Notes: generated from the sequence alone by a model not told the origin. DNA of 64,000 bases from Mytilisepta virgata (GCA_028015205.1 CM051513.1:48054841-48118840), one strand, 5' to 3'. Positions 51,801-60,863 are shown, numbered from the stretch's first letter. Program-made: numbers and translations.

Positions 51801-54144
51801 TGTACATACCAGTCTGACACCTGACTTGGGACCTTGACCTCAATTTTATCTTTGAGTGACTTTGTCATTTTTCGTGTCGCCTGCTGAACGCATGGTCGAC
51901 ATATACACTATCTGTCGTCTTGCGTCGTCACACTTTTCTTCTATCCTCAACTACTTGTAAACCGCTCAAATGAATTTGATGAATTTCTCTGTGCATTAAC
52001 CTTAATGCAAAGGTGTGAATATATATTTCATTTTTAGAAAAATTTTAATTTTTTTTTGTAAAACTTTACATTTTTGCAAAAAAGGGGGTGTCAAAACTTC
52101 TATCCTCAACCACTCCATAACCTCTCAAAGCAATTTGATGAAACTTTCTCTGTGCATTAACCTTAATGCACAGGTGTGCATATATATTTCATTTTTAGAA
52201 AATCTTAATATCTTTTGTAAAAATTGACGTCCGCAGGCGATACATGTCTTCCTTGGATGTCTCACACATTTTTTTTATGATAACCTAATGATTTTATCCA
52301 ATGATAACGAAGTTCAGTTTAGATATAATTAATTAAACTCTATATTATGCACAAAAACCTTACTAGGTCTTGTTTTTTTCTTACAGATATCTTAGCAAAG
52401 GGCAAATTGCATTTGCTGGATTTGAGAATCCCTCACATACACCTGGAAACTTTGCTGTTATCTGCAGTAACAATTTTATACACGTGTGGAATTATTTTCG
52501 TAGAATGTATTTGTTCTTAAGAATACTTTTGTGAAAAAGTTTGGTTGCTGTCCATCCCTTGAGTTCGTGGCATTTAGGAATTAACAATGATTTAGATTTA
52601 TTTATTACAGAAAATTGCAGTGTATTGTTACATAAATGAAAAAAAAATCTGTGTAAATTATATGGTTTTAAGATAAACAAGAAAACTGAATTTAATTTTG
52701 CGGAGGTTAAAAAGCCAATGAGAGAAGTTCACATATTCATTTTAAATATATCCGAAACTATCCACGATCATGACGATGATATCTTTTTTATTAGTTTTAA
52801 CGTAAAGTTTTGATCCTTTACGGCAAGGCTTGAGATGTAATAGTTTGCACTAGTCAAATCTCTGGATAGTAAAATTCGTTTTAAGTCAATTATAATTTTG
52901 ATACACTCGTAATTAAGTTATTAAAATCAATTTTATTATACCTCGTGTGTTATATATTAACGTGCCTAAAACAAAACATGTTAGTTATTACGGTCCTGTC
53001 AGTCTTCTGTTGTTCATTGCCAGTACATCTTAGTTGTGTATGTATCTAGTAATCAAAATACGCTCTCCGGGTGCGCTGAACTTACTTTCTCAAAAATCTG
53101 GTGATCAGTCTGAGTCGTTTAGAACCTGTTTAATAGCCTTTCTTCAGAATTAAATTTTGTTGCATGCACTTCAGTGAACATTTGTTGAGTGTTTATATAA
53201 CTAATACCTGCATATATGTTTGTGGGAATTTAATTGGTGCGGCCGGTTTATTGAGGGAACATTTTTTTGATTCTAAGTAAATAAATACAGAAATACCGGT
53301 CGATGTACTAGGGTTTAATGATGTACATTTTAATACAAAAATACAAATTGACATGGACTTTTGAATTCGACCGATATATTGGTTTTAATAGAGACAGGTT
53401 TTCAGAAGTAATACTGTATTATGACGCTATAACTGAAAATTCTGTTAAGCACAACCTTGTCTAAAACAATGAAACTAGCCATAAAAAGGCGAAGATGACA
53501 TTAGTGTACAGAATTCCCCCACCAACACACACACACACACGCACTTCCTCATGTTAATCGCGTTCTTTGGTTTGTAGAAATACATATAAGACAAACTATA
53601 CCATGTATACCTGCTACTCATTTTTCCTTCTCTCAGTAAATTTGTCGTACCGGACTCCTTTTGTGCAGTTTTTTCCCAACCAAGAACGCTGTCACGACAG
53701 AATGCATAAAGGACCTGCTAGGAATTAAAATTTGCAAAAAGATCTACTTGTATTAAAATCTCAAGTCCGTGTAACAATTTGTGATATAAAGTCTTAATAT
53801 AGTGATCAGCATTCTTCAACAATAGATATAATTACTATACAATAATGGTACATAGGGTATTTGTACGAATACGATCTTATTTCCGGTCTTTAATGTATTT
53901 TAACTATGGGTGTCATGGAACCAGTCTTGATCATAGTCGTACAAATGTTTTAAAACTGGTACACAGAACTTAAATTTATTTCAGATATTTTGGTAGAGGG
54001 AGGATCGCCGATGTTGGATACAGAAATCCAGACCTTCAGAAAATTCATGTTGTTATGTTCGAAAAATTAGATCAGTTTATAACAATGTGGGACTGGTACT
54101 ATGATATGGATGGGTTTTATCGAATTAAAGATATAGAGCAGTGA
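36638..54144 (+). CDS. FBXO31: FBXO31-like F-box protein, gene with three alternative last exons
   Basis: Substrate receptor of an SCF ubiquitin ligase. Coding exons: 36638-36806, 37419-37475, 39264-39340, 40275-40448, 42413-42507, 44031-44190, 45238-45461, then one of 49360-49513, 52387-52534 or 53985-54144. All introns are GT-AG, all phases agree, and each version is an exact multiple of three (369, 367, 371 aa). Residues about 9-50 are the F-box (DLPPELIFRILENL…IVWQKIC). Beyond it the FBXO31-specific barrel is clear: LGLWRRELNPYGGLLQV, the GxGxPHxGxIQ block, IQPGLFLAHYSVHGLEM, KITGDPNVPSGET, QPFVILP and G-x-N-P. Human FBXO31 is about 540 aa and longer at the N-terminus and in a low-complexity loop. 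An in-frame TAA at 36611 supports this start. Could be a divergent paralogue. Confidence 0.85.
37419..37475 (+). CDS. FBXO31: FBXO31-like exon 2
   Basis: 57 nt, phase 1-1, residues 57-75 (VCEIKAEEWKTSYYNLYTK). Acceptor TTTTGACAG, donor AAAG|GTGAGT. Confidence 0.8.
38146..38603. mobile_element. 458-bp MITE with about 60-bp inverted repeats, in intron 2
   Basis: Left end CTTCGCTAGCCAAGGATTAC and onward mirrors the right end (reverse complement CTTCCCTGGCCAAGTGTTAC), continuing through TTCTCTCTCTTC and CCTTGGCAGAT. No transposase and no clear TSD. Confidence 0.7.
39264..39340 (+). CDS. FBXO31: FBXO31-like exon 3
   Basis: 77 nt, phase 1 to 0, residues 76-101. Encodes LGLWRRELNPYGGLLQVK, a hallmark block of FBXO31. 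Acceptor TTTTCTTTCAG, donor AAG|GTAAGG. Confidence 0.88.
39854..40205 (+). repeat. tRNA-derived SINE, family A
   Basis: tRNA-like head (TGGTCTCATGATAGCGTGCT; B-box-like CGGGTGTAATCCCC), conserved middle (GCTGCTTCCCTGCAAAGCAC), and a CATC-type tail. Other family-A copies: 42549 (3' part), 43015, 43610, 46903. Confidence 0.7.
40275..40448 (+). CDS. FBXO31: FBXO31-like exon 4
   Basis: 174 nt, phase 0-0, residues 102-159. Contains LGIEYRPP and HGQGMPHQGSIQF, matching the FBXO31 barrel. Acceptor CTTTCAAG, donor TTT|GTAAGT. Confidence 0.85.
40627..40890 (+). repeat. tRNA-derived SINE, family B, nearly full length
   Basis: Perfect A box TGGCCTAGTGG (40638-40648) and B-box-like GAGTTTGAATCTC (40706-40717). 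The conserved core GGTTCTCTTTAGGTACTCTG and TTCCACCAATAAAAACTG follows, then an A-rich tail with CCCCAACTAAAC. The core recurs at 42262, 45005 and 54712. It resembles the metazoan MetaSINE-type core as I remember it. Confidence 0.75.
41117..41488 (-). mobile_element. TTAA-flanked MITE, copy 2, in intron 4
   Basis: Ends TTAAGGATGTTCGCTGCTC and GACCAGCGAACATACTTAA. Interior is the reverse complement of the copy at 63485-63866. Confidence 0.75.
42262..42360 (+). repeat. SINE family B 3' fragment
   Basis: CGGCTTCCTCCGCCAATAAA, then AACTGGCTGCCGCAAAATAT and CCCCAACTAAAC. Confidence 0.6.
42413..42507 (+). CDS. FBXO31: FBXO31-like exon 5
   Basis: 95 nt, phase 0 to 2, residues 160-190 (EFEVLIREETGNHSIPFTKD and onward). 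Acceptor TTTTTCAATAG, donor CATAT|GTAAGT. Confidence 0.8.
42549..42662 (+). repeat. SINE family A 3' fragment
   Basis: From GTCTAGTACAAA to a TTCATCCATCCATCAT tail, as in the 43610 copy. Confidence 0.5.
42714..42978 (+). repeat. Dispersed repeat, copy B (intron 5)
   Basis: Aligns with 12668-12950: GAACACC(T/A)AA(G)GGAGTTAA, AAATTAGTGTTTGTCAAACTG and GGTACCCCCTTAA blocks. Confidence 0.75.
43015..43300 (+). repeat. SINE family A, diverged copy
   Basis: Head replaced by a GGTGGCATGGTGGCATGCC stretch. Downstream GTGACATGTGTCCTGCAGAC and CCAGCTCAGTGTGTCTAG match the 43610 copy. Confidence 0.5.
43610..43960 (+). repeat. SINE family A, full-length copy with (CATC)n tail
   Basis: Head CCTCAGTGGTCTCGTGGTAG, middle CTGCTTCTCCACCAAGCACG, 3' part CCTGCAGACAGTTGCACCCG and the tail CATCCATCCATCCATCC at about 43944-43960. 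Confidence 0.75.
44031..44190 (+). CDS. FBXO31: FBXO31-like exon 6
   Basis: 160 nt, phase 2 to 0, residues 191-244. Encodes LTPIKIQPPDP, IQPGLFLAHYSVHGLEM and ends VVKIT, matching the family's YLPP…PGLFKGTYGSHGLE region. Acceptor TTGCATTCCAG, donor ACA|GTAAGT. Confidence 0.88.
44453..44632 (+). other. Unrecognised coding-like ORF in intron 6
   Basis: Downstream of a pyrimidine-rich TTTTTTACTTCTCACAAG, the plus strand reads ASGGTMHLTPILMDKNNVPA, then THGKDRNFILRTPNQE, to a stop at 44630. It could be a further alternative last exon (using an AG four bases later it joins exon 6 in phase 0) or a remnant of something else. It has no resemblance to FBXO31 that I can see and no 5' splice donor. The open frame extends upstream to 44261. 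Confidence 0.22.
45005..45078 (+). repeat. SINE family B fragment
   Basis: TGATGGTTCTATCTTG, GTTTACTCCATCAATAAAAA and TTGGCTGCC correspond to the family-B core. Confidence 0.45.
45238..45461 (+). CDS. FBXO31: FBXO31-like exon 7, last common exon
   Basis: 224 nt, phase 0 to 2, residues 245-318. Begins GDPNVPSGETSIYVNLRKP and ends QPFVILPNFQTFF…TDTCQYR, both FBXO31 hallmarks. A short acidic loop (SISEEEVPDADE) stands where the vertebrate protein has a long low-complexity insert. Donor CAG|GTATAT at 45461/45462 leaves phase 2, matching all three downstream acceptors. Confidence 0.88.
45555..46545 (+). repeat. Diverged tandem array, period about 165 bp, 6 units
   Basis: ACTCCTCTGAGACC-like blocks at about 45635, 45790, 45958, 46125, 46289 and 46455. 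Each is followed by ATCAGATTTTGTTCAAAT, TTGTAGGATTGTTAGTCA and TTTTGATTCGACAAATTTTA. Non-coding, in intron 7. Confidence 0.8.
46903..47145 (+). repeat. SINE family A copy
   Basis: AGTATCATGGTAGCATGCTC head, GGTATTTGCTGCATCACTGC middle; 3' part truncated. Confidence 0.6.
47385..47515 (-). repeat. Dispersed repeat related to 28705-28830
   Basis: GACGCATTTCAAGGAGATAC and TCATCAGCAGCATTAAAACC match, in reverse, CTCCTTGAAATGCGTC and GGTTTTAATGCTGCTGATGA near 28747-28800. Confidence 0.55.
47552..48712 (+). repeat. 53-bp satellite array, about 22 units
   Basis: Head-to-tail units starting GTTCCAATCCCCTTCAAAGG and containing TAACCACAGGTCTGAGAGTC and TTGGGTCTATCAT. Neighbouring units differ by a few substitutions; the last unit is shortened. 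The array lies in intron 7 between the last common exon and the first alternative last exon. Confidence 0.92.
48715..49359. other. Intron sequence, nothing recognised
   Basis: No supported frame or repeat. Confidence 0.4.
49360..49513 (+). CDS. FBXO31: FBXO31-like alternative last exon a
   Basis: Acceptor ATTCTTATACTTGTAG (AG 49358-49359), phase 2. Encodes RYCAKGRVAGTGYSNPSFSS and onward, ending GYYRIKDFN before TAA 49511-49513; the protein is 369 aa. It aligns with exons b and c at [KR]G[RQ][IV]A-x2-G[FY]-x-NP and shares its RIKD ending with c. AATAAA at 49791-49796 could be its polyadenylation signal. Confidence 0.75.
49514..50790. other. Intron or 3' UTR, nothing recognised; G16 run
   Basis: AT-rich sequence with a run of 16 G at 50525-50540 and a short (CA)n-like stretch near 49990. 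No gene supported. Confidence 0.4.
50790..51875 (-). repeat. Inverted counterpart of the 1.3-2.76 kb repeats
   Basis: From about 51170, units with TTTCTCAGAAACTGTAATAC, CCATATTTGGTCTAT, AGTCTGACACCTG and GACCTCAATTTCATGCTTGA recur at 144-157 bp, about 4.5 copies. They are the reverse complement of the 2075-2760 array. The preceding block matches the repeat at 1300-2070. Confidence 0.75.
51938..52235 (+). repeat. 159-bp tandem dimer
   Basis: CTTCTATCCTCAAC and TTTCTCTGTGCATTAACC to ATATATATTTCATTTTTAGA occur twice, starting at 51938 and 52097. Confidence 0.8.
52387..52534 (+). CDS. FBXO31: FBXO31-like alternative last exon b
   Basis: Acceptor TTGTTTTTTTCTTACAG (AG 52385-52386), the best of the three; phase 2. 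Encodes RYLSKGQIAFAGFENPSHTP, then GNFAVICSNNFIHVWNYF, ending RILL before TGA 52532-52534; the protein is 367 aa. The NPSHTPG…VWNYF pattern is the closest of the three to the vertebrate FBXO31 C-terminal segment (SPERTPG…FVW), so this may be the ancestral version. Confidence 0.8.
52535..53984. other. Intron or 3' UTR, nothing recognised
   Basis: No frame supported. A short (CA)n run lies at about 53523-53541. Confidence 0.4.
53985..54144 (+). CDS. FBXO31: FBXO31-like alternative last exon c
   Basis: Acceptor TTAAATTTATTTCAG (AG 53983-53984), phase 2. Encodes RYFGRGRIADVGYRNPDLQK, then VVMFEKLDQFITMWDWYY, ending GFYRIKDIEQ before TGA 54142-54144; the protein is 371 aa. The ending parallels exon a (GYYRIKDFN). 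The acidic and aromatic content differs from a and b, so the bound substrate could differ. Confidence 0.78.
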
Positions 54145-54402
54145 CGTCATGTGTTGTAATACGAGTTAGGAAAACATATTACGGAAATCTGATTGGATCT
54201 TTGAATATTTTATCTCTTACTGATCTTTTCAGTTCTAGCATGTCAGATAATTTAAAGTTTGAATTATAAGCGTTATATTGGAAAAGATTTCCATAGTATG
54301 AAAAAGAAGAATTTGTAAATTAACCTCCATGACCTCTGTTATACATATTTGTTATTTTTGTATTAAAGTTTAGATATTTGTATACAGGTGTATCTAGACG
54401 GA

Positions 54403-54408
54403 AATAAA
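54403..54408 (+). terminator. Polyadenylation signal AATAAA after exon c
   Basis: AATAAA 259 nt after the exon c stop, with ATTAAA at 54362 as an alternative. This is the likely distal 3' end of the F-box gene. Confidence 0.55.
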
Positions 54409-54711
54409 TGTATATAATAATATTTTTGAACTTTTTTGTCCCTTTAAATAACCTTATTAAAGCTGAACCATTCGTGAAGAAAGGGTTTTCTCATCCTAAA
54501 ATCGTGACGAATGCTTTTCCAGAAACCGGATAGTTGGCTGAAAGATGTTGATATCTATTACTAAACTTTAGTAACACTGTTATACATAATACCAACTCCG
54601 AATTGACATCTTTAATGATAGTGTGCTGCGAGCCCTAAATGGACCGATGAGGTAACCAAGCGTATAAACACTTCACCCAATCATCAAAAAGAGTGAGAAA
54701 CTAAAGAATTT

Positions 54712-54875
54712 GTTCGGCTCCGATCTTAATTGACAAGAATTGCTAATTTTCCTACCGAAGGTCGGTGGTTCTCTCCGGGACTCGGCCTTCCTCCACCAAC
54801 AAAAACTGGCCGCCGCGAAATAGCCAAATGGGCTGAAAACGTGAAACCCCAACTAAAAAAACAAATCAAACAAAC
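54712..54875 (+). repeat. SINE family B 3' part
   Basis: TACCGAAGGTCGGTGGTTCT, CTCCGGGACTCGGCCTTCCT, CACCAACAAAAACTGGCCGC and an A-rich tail; matches 40735-40890. Confidence 0.7.
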
Positions 54876-54879
54876 TGTC

Positions 54880-55734
54880 GCTCAGTTTGTTGCTAAAAGG
54901 CTCTGTCGTGTAACATTTAAGAAAGTGACCAACAGGTTCTTAGACGACCTTGAACATTGTCAAGGATCCACTCGATTCAATTTTGGGTTGAATATTTAAA
55001 TGAATACCCAATCTATTATATTTAAAGAAAGTTGAAATTGAAACAAACAAAAATATTAAATAATTACGGAATTTTCATTACATCATGCACACGCGCCTTT
55101 TTTTATAATGAATAGATAAAATAATATTTAGAAAATAATATGTAGAGCATAATGAAACTATAATTCAAAACGTGAACAATTGATTAGACTTTTTTTTGTA
55201 ATTTCAAATGTTTGAAATAAAAATTTATGTATCATTTCTTCTATGAATCTTATCGATTACAAACAATGCTTCCGGAGAGACATACATACACACGTGTTTT
55301 TGTTTTTGTTTGTTTTTGTATTTTTTTTATTAAAACAACACCGTCCTCATTTATGGTCAAGTCTTAATTGACTAGTTTTTTTGAACTTGTAGTCAGGTCA
55401 CATGTCCTCGGCTGACGCCTCCGACCTTGACCTGACCACTCGTGCTGAAAACCTATCCGACAACGGTTGTTACCGGATCGTTCTTTTGTTACCTGTGTTC
55501 TGTGTCTTATACATGTGTGCATTCTAAATTCGCATTGATCGAATTGAAGAATAATATATCATGTAAATCACAAAGTTTTCTGTAGAAAATACATTTAATT
55601 GTTGTTCACACTCATACAATGCCTCTTCCATGTCTTTAAATGTTGTGAGAACAAACCACCAATATCGGATATATTAAACAATTCTAATGAAATAATAATA
55701 AAATGAAATAAAATAAAATAAATTATGTAAACAT
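54880..55734. other. Intergenic, nothing recognised
   Basis: AT-rich with no supported frame. Confidence 0.35.
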
Positions 55735-56250
55735 ATTTTATCGAAGTCCGCTTCATATTTGGATTTGTTTCTTAAGATAGATAATGAGGGATCGACGACA
55801 AAACTGAATGAAAAATGTGAGGACTTCGACTTTCCTATTGTTAAATTTCCGTTCTTGAGTAGCAATATACCAGCATCGCCTGGTGTCTACGCTTCTCAGC
55901 TTATCCGATATTCAAAGGCATGTGTGAGATAGCATGACTTTCGACAGAGAGGATTCCCTGCTGTCACAAAAGCTTCTTAATCAGGGTTTTATCAGAGATA
56001 AGTTGATGACTTAGGAAATTTTACGGTCTTCATCACGAATTGATTGACCGTTACAGTGTTCAACTATCGAAGATATGTTCCCACTGTCGTAACATTTTAT
56101 GAGCCTCCACCAATTTGTGACTACCGCCCTATTGACTTTGTTGAACTTCAACACGGGTGTCGTATACGGAGCAGGAACTGTGTGCCCTCTCGAAGTTCGT
56201 GTTGTTCATTGCATTGTCTGCCTAATGGATTGCGTTTTCGGTTTGATCCT
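55735..56250 (+). pseudogene. Decayed RT-element ORF, C-terminal part
   Basis: The plus strand reads YLDLFLKIDNEGSTTKL, then EDFDFPIVKFPFLSSNIP and PASPGVYASQLIRYSKAC before stops and shifts accumulate. I recall this DFDFPI(V)NFPFL…SSPAYGVYISQLIRYARAC type from an abundant intronless RT-encoding repeat ORF of marine invertebrates; its class is not certain to me. The 3' continuation (56025-56190) matches the fragments at 13795-13990 and 8755-8880. No coding capacity remains. Confidence 0.55.
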
Positions 56251-56259
56251 TAATGAAAT

Positions 56260-56730
56260 TTGTCTTCTTTATTCGTATTCATTCCAAGGCTTCCGTTTCT
56301 ATTGACATGACAACATAACAGTATGTCACTGTGAAAATTTACAAAAGCAACCTGAACAGTAAAGCCAAAAAGCAGCCAAACGAATGGGCTTGTTTTAAAG
56401 CGTGGCCTGGGCTCAATGGTGTGGTCTTATAGACTATTTTTTAAATAGCCCCACCCCCCCCTTCCAACACCACCACCAAAAAATCTGTATATAAATAAAT
56501 ATAATAAGATTTAGATGCTTCTTGAAATTAAACTACACTTTTCGAACATATACATGGATATATTTTGATATATTGTTATTCAGGGAATATAGAACTTTCT
56601 GATTTTTTTTTTTTTTTTTTTTTTTTTTTGCTTAAGATTTTATTTAATCCTACATCTTAATAACTTAAGTAAAAAATATTGCTGAATGATTCCTGCAATA
56701 ATAAAACCAGAAATCTACATTTACAAAGTC
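56260..56730. other. Intergenic with a long T tract
   Basis: No gene seen. A run of more than 20 T lies at about 56606-56629. Confidence 0.35.
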
Positions 56731-56734
56731 GCCT

Positions 56735-57500
56735 CGTTTCCCCACAAATTTTGGTGGGAGGCTGTGTTATTTTCCCCGAGATGCACCGTGACACCAAGTA
56801 ATATTATTGTAGGTCGCTTGGAATCAGAAAACTTAACTCGGACGTAAAACTTAACCTAAGTCAATGAAGCGCGATAAGTAGTTCAGAGTGACATAATTTT
56901 GGGAGGAGGCTGTGTTACTCCCCAAGATGCACCCTGACACCAAGGAATATGATTGTAGGTCGCTTGGTATCATAGAACTGAACTCGGACGTAAAACTTAA
57001 CCTTAGTCAATGAAGCCCGATAAGTAGGTCAGAGTGACCTAATTTTGGTGGGAGGACGTGTTACTCCGCGAGATGCGCCCTGACATCAACTAATATGATT
57101 GTAGGTGCCTTGGTATCAGAAATCTGAACTCGGACGTAGAACTTAACCTTAGTCAATGAATCACGATAAGTAGGTCAGAGTGACTTAGTTTTAGGAGGAG
57201 GCTGTGTTACTCCCCAAGATGCACCCTGACACCAAGTAATATGATTGTAGGTAGCTCGGTATCATAGAACTAAACTCGGACGTAAAACTTAACCTAAGTC
57301 AATGAAGCGGAATAAGTAGGTCACAGTGACCTAATTTTGGTGGGAGGCTGTGTTACCCACCAAGATGCATCCTCACACCAAGTAATATGATTGTAGGTCA
57401 CTCTGTATGTTAAAACTGATTTTTGACATAAAACTTAAAAGCCAGTCAACCGTGTAATATAGGTCATGTGACTTTTGACTTATGTCACATGGTCAGTCTC
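56735..57500 (+). repeat. Tandem array, period about 147 bp, 5 units
   Basis: Units share GGGAGGCTGTGTTACTCC, AAGATGCACCCTGACACCAA, ATATGATTGTAGGT and ACTCGGACGTAAAACTTAAC. The GTGTTA anchor lies at about 56762, 56911, 57057, 57205 and 57348. A degenerate tail runs to about 57620. Confidence 0.85.
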
Positions 57501-57624
57501 GTCAACGTGCACCTGCACACAAAAATATATGATCCTATGTCAACTAGTAACCGAGAACTGGCTGCGGACGCATACGTGGACGCTGGGGGTACTCAATTAG
57601 TCACCCTCAACTTTGTTGAGGCGA

Positions 57625-58040
57625 ACTAATGAATAATTTATCAGATCAAACCAGGTTTTAGAACATGCCGAACGTATGGTTTTTTTGTTAGAATGGTTTA
57701 CAAATTAATCACTTTTTTTTCGTGTCAGTTGACATATTTGGCGTAAGTCCCATTCAAGAATATACATATAATGGCATTCAGTACGAATTTTTAATTTACA
57801 AGGTGTAATTACTGAATTATGTAACAATCAAAATATTAGACGGGTATGTTTCATGTGAAAAGGTGCAAGATTTTAATCAATGCCAATCAAGACAATTGAT
57901 ATACAGTCGTAAAAATGTCTCAGTCTACGGGTACCTTACAACAACTGAAATCGGCCGATTTATGTCCAAAATGTATTGCAACCTACGAAAACTGATTTGG
58001 GTCAAAATATATGGTGAAGAAAAAATATACCCCCGGCCAC
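57625..58040. other. Intergenic, nothing recognised
   Basis: No supported frame or repeat. Confidence 0.35.
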
Positions 58041-58042
58041 GA

Positions 58043-58150
58043 CATATTAATACGATTTACTAACTCGTAAAGCATGGTTTCGAGTTAATAAATCGTGACC
58101 ACGAATTAGTAAATCGTGGTTTGAGTTAATACATCGAAGCCACGAGTTAT
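58043..58150. repeat. Short CGAGTTAATAAATCGTG repeats
   Basis: Alternating direct and inverted versions of ACGAGTTAATAAATCGTG recur every 20-30 bp, so the stretch can fold on itself. Confidence 0.55.
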
Positions 58151-58159
58151 ATTTTTCTT

Positions 58160-59080
58160 TCTTCACCATAAATTGTGACACAGAAAATCTTTTGTAACAA
58201 TCTCTTTACTTTGTCGTCTCTTTTTAAAAAAATAAACTATTTAATGTATAGAGGTATAAATTGTTGATATTTATCTTTATAACCCTTTTTGCAACATGTA
58301 ACATGCCGACGTTTTAGCTTGTTGTGACTCGGATAACCTCTGTTTTTATGTTATATCTATCTCCGCATTATAAGCCTTTGAAGTCGGGCAGATCATATAC
58401 CTCTCGTGTCCTATATTTATTTAAACAAAGAATGGATATTATATACGATAGTATGCATACACGGTAATGTTATGGGCTTCTTCCAAACGGAATCTTTTTG
58501 TAATTGAAAACTTCAAATATATATATATATATATACAAGTGTGTACACTCGGGAGAACTTTTTGTGTTATAACTTGGTCAGGGTGTTTTAGGCTGAATTT
58601 GCACTTTAGTTCAGTTTGTTAGGTATGTAATATTTATGTATGTAGATAAATATTTTGTTTTACATCTATCACTGTTCCAGTCGAGTTATGCTACAAAAAT
58701 GTTCATTGTTCGCAATCAAGTTCGAATTTAGGTATTGTGTCTTTTACCGTTTCGATGTCATGCCTTGTTATAAAGGGAACATTATGAATTTTATACTAAC
58801 TTCAGTTTTCCATGGTGAAAGGGTTTAAAACTTCTACAAAATGCGTATTACCAAAACATGTAGATCAAGTTAAAACTCGGGTGTCGAGCATTTTACCTTT
58901 ATGGAGTTCTGCCCCTACATAAACTGTGATTTTTTTACTTTCCGCGCTCAAACGTGTTTTTGTTTTGACCAAATGGGTTTAAAATTATCCACAATCGTAT
59001 TATTACCACAATACGCAAATCAAGTGTTGAGCCTGTTTACATTTTTAACTTATTCCAATTTATAATGTAGACATTTGATT
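58160..59080. other. Intergenic, (AT)n tract, nothing else recognised
   Basis: An (AT)n microsatellite lies at about 58519-58535. No gene supported. Confidence 0.35.
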
Positions 59081-59128
59081 TTTACTGAGGGTAGGGGGGG
59101 GGGGGGGGGGTAGGATGAAATTTTAAAT

Positions 59129-59439
59129 CAGGAGCGTTTCCAGGATATTGGAAAGATGGGGCGTATAATATAATTTTCGCGGAGCGGATCGAGGCGAATA
59201 ATTTTTTGGACCTTTTAAAATAATTGTGAAATGCACTAATGTAACGGTTCCTGACTTGGAACATGCATATTTTATAGTTCAAGTGTCAGGGTTTGGTATG
59301 TGTTTAATTAATGAATATGATAAATTGCAATATTCAATACAATATAAGCAGATAACTATAGGTTTTTTGTTTTGTTTTTTTTTGAAAAGGGGGGGGGGGG
59401 GGCGTACACCCATTACGCCCTCACCTGGACCCGCCCCTG
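59129..59439. mobile_element. 311-bp CAGGGGCG-type MITE, inverted copy
   Basis: Ends CAGGAGCGTTTCCAGGATAT and TCACCTGGACCCGCCCCTG. Interior TAACGGTTCCTGACTTGGA and CGGAGCGGA blocks match the MITE at 14661 in reverse. The flanks TAAAT and GAAAT are an imperfect 5-bp duplication. A G14 run lies near the right end. Confidence 0.7.
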
Positions 59440-59539
59440 GAAATAAAATTTACTACGACGTTGCCAAACATGCTGTCTGACGTCTATATCCATATTTTAC
59501 CACAGATGTAGACTGAAAGCGTTTGCAGCAGGTCATATT

Positions 59540-59640
59540 AGAATACCAATTTTGCTGCACAAGATGTGCACGTGTCGTCGATTTACTATTTATCAGTTGT
59601 GCTCTAGGCATAAAAAGGTGAAAACTCCAAACATAATCCA
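59540..59640 (+). repeat. GATGCAC-type dispersed repeat
   Basis: ACCAATTTTGCTGCACAAGA, TGTGCACGTGTCGTCGATTT and TCAGTTGTGCTCTAGGC. A second fragment starts at 59857 (ACCAATTTTACTGCAC). Confidence 0.6.
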
Positions 59641-59899
59641 AAAGTCTGCCAGAATGGGTTATGCCAGACCCATCTAAGAACAGAGGTATGCACGAGGGAG
59701 ATACTCCTTAGTTTTTTGAAAATTTCACATTTTTATAACAGTTAATTTAAAGCATACATTTTGGGCTAGTATCGAAATACTAGCAACTTGAGCTGTGGAT
59801 ACCCCGTGGATTTGGACTCCACCAGCACCTGTATCGACTCAGTGGTTGAAAATAAATTATTTGATACCAATTTTACTGCACAAAAATGTGCACATAAAA

Positions 59900-60700
59900 G
59901 AGCCCAGAACTAGGGATAGTCTGACACATTATCAGACACAGTCTTATCATTTACATTATAAACGGCATTTGTCTTTTTGTCCTTCTATAACACACTCCCA
60001 CTTATTTTTTCTCATTTATAACATTTGGATATGGTTAGATTTTTACAATATGCTGGCTAATTTCAAAAGGACATGGTATGATTTGGTATAATATTTGGCC
60101 CCTTGAATTTCAAAATAAAAGAGTAATGTAAATCATACCCTCAGGTATCATTAATTACTCCTAAAGAGTGGTATTTTAAGGAACATGTTTTGTTTTCAAC
60201 AAGACATTTCTGCAAGAGCGGCAATATGCTGTCAAAGATGGCTAATATGGAAGAAATCAATGAAAAACACAAAAACACCTTTGAATTAAAATTTTGATAT
60301 GACCAACAGCCTTGCCCAAAAAGATATTTTATCGAAATGTGTCTTTAGGGAAGACAAACACTAGATCAAAAATCTTTTTGTGCAAGACTGTTGCTCATAG
60401 TTGTTTTGACCAAAATCTACTGTGAAAACACTCAATTTTCGACAAATCCTTGATTTAGCAGACGTTCATGACGTCGCTGTTGCATCATGGGAAGGAATTT
60501 TGTACAATGATTGATAGATTGTTAAAGATCGGTCATTATAAGATACAAATGATACAAATTTGAATCTGAAATCTTACTTTTAATTTAACATGTCAGATGG
60601 GGCAAAATAATGGCTAAAATCATACTTTGTCCTTTGGAGAATATGATTCAATTGAATAGATTCCGTTATTACATCGTTTAGATAAACACAACTGTATTTG
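59900..60700. other. Intergenic, nothing recognised
   Basis: No supported frame or repeat. Confidence 0.35.
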
Positions 60701-60710
60701 GAAAATCTGT

Positions 60711-60863
60711 TCCGAACAAATATTGGGTTTGAAAGACATTTAAGTTAGCTCAGAGCTGATTTCCGAACAAATATTGACTATGAAAGACATTGAAGTTATC
60801 TCAGAGCGGATTTCCGAACAAATATTGGCTATGAAAGACACTGAAGTTAGCTCAGAGCGGATT
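60711..60863 (+). repeat. 51-bp tandem repeat, 3 copies, inside a dispersed repeat
   Basis: TCCGAACAAATATTGGGTTT and onward repeats at 60711, 60762 and 60813. The surrounding element (to about 60945, ATAATATTACAGCGGATCAC) matches 30050-30190, which has one unit. Confidence 0.85.
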
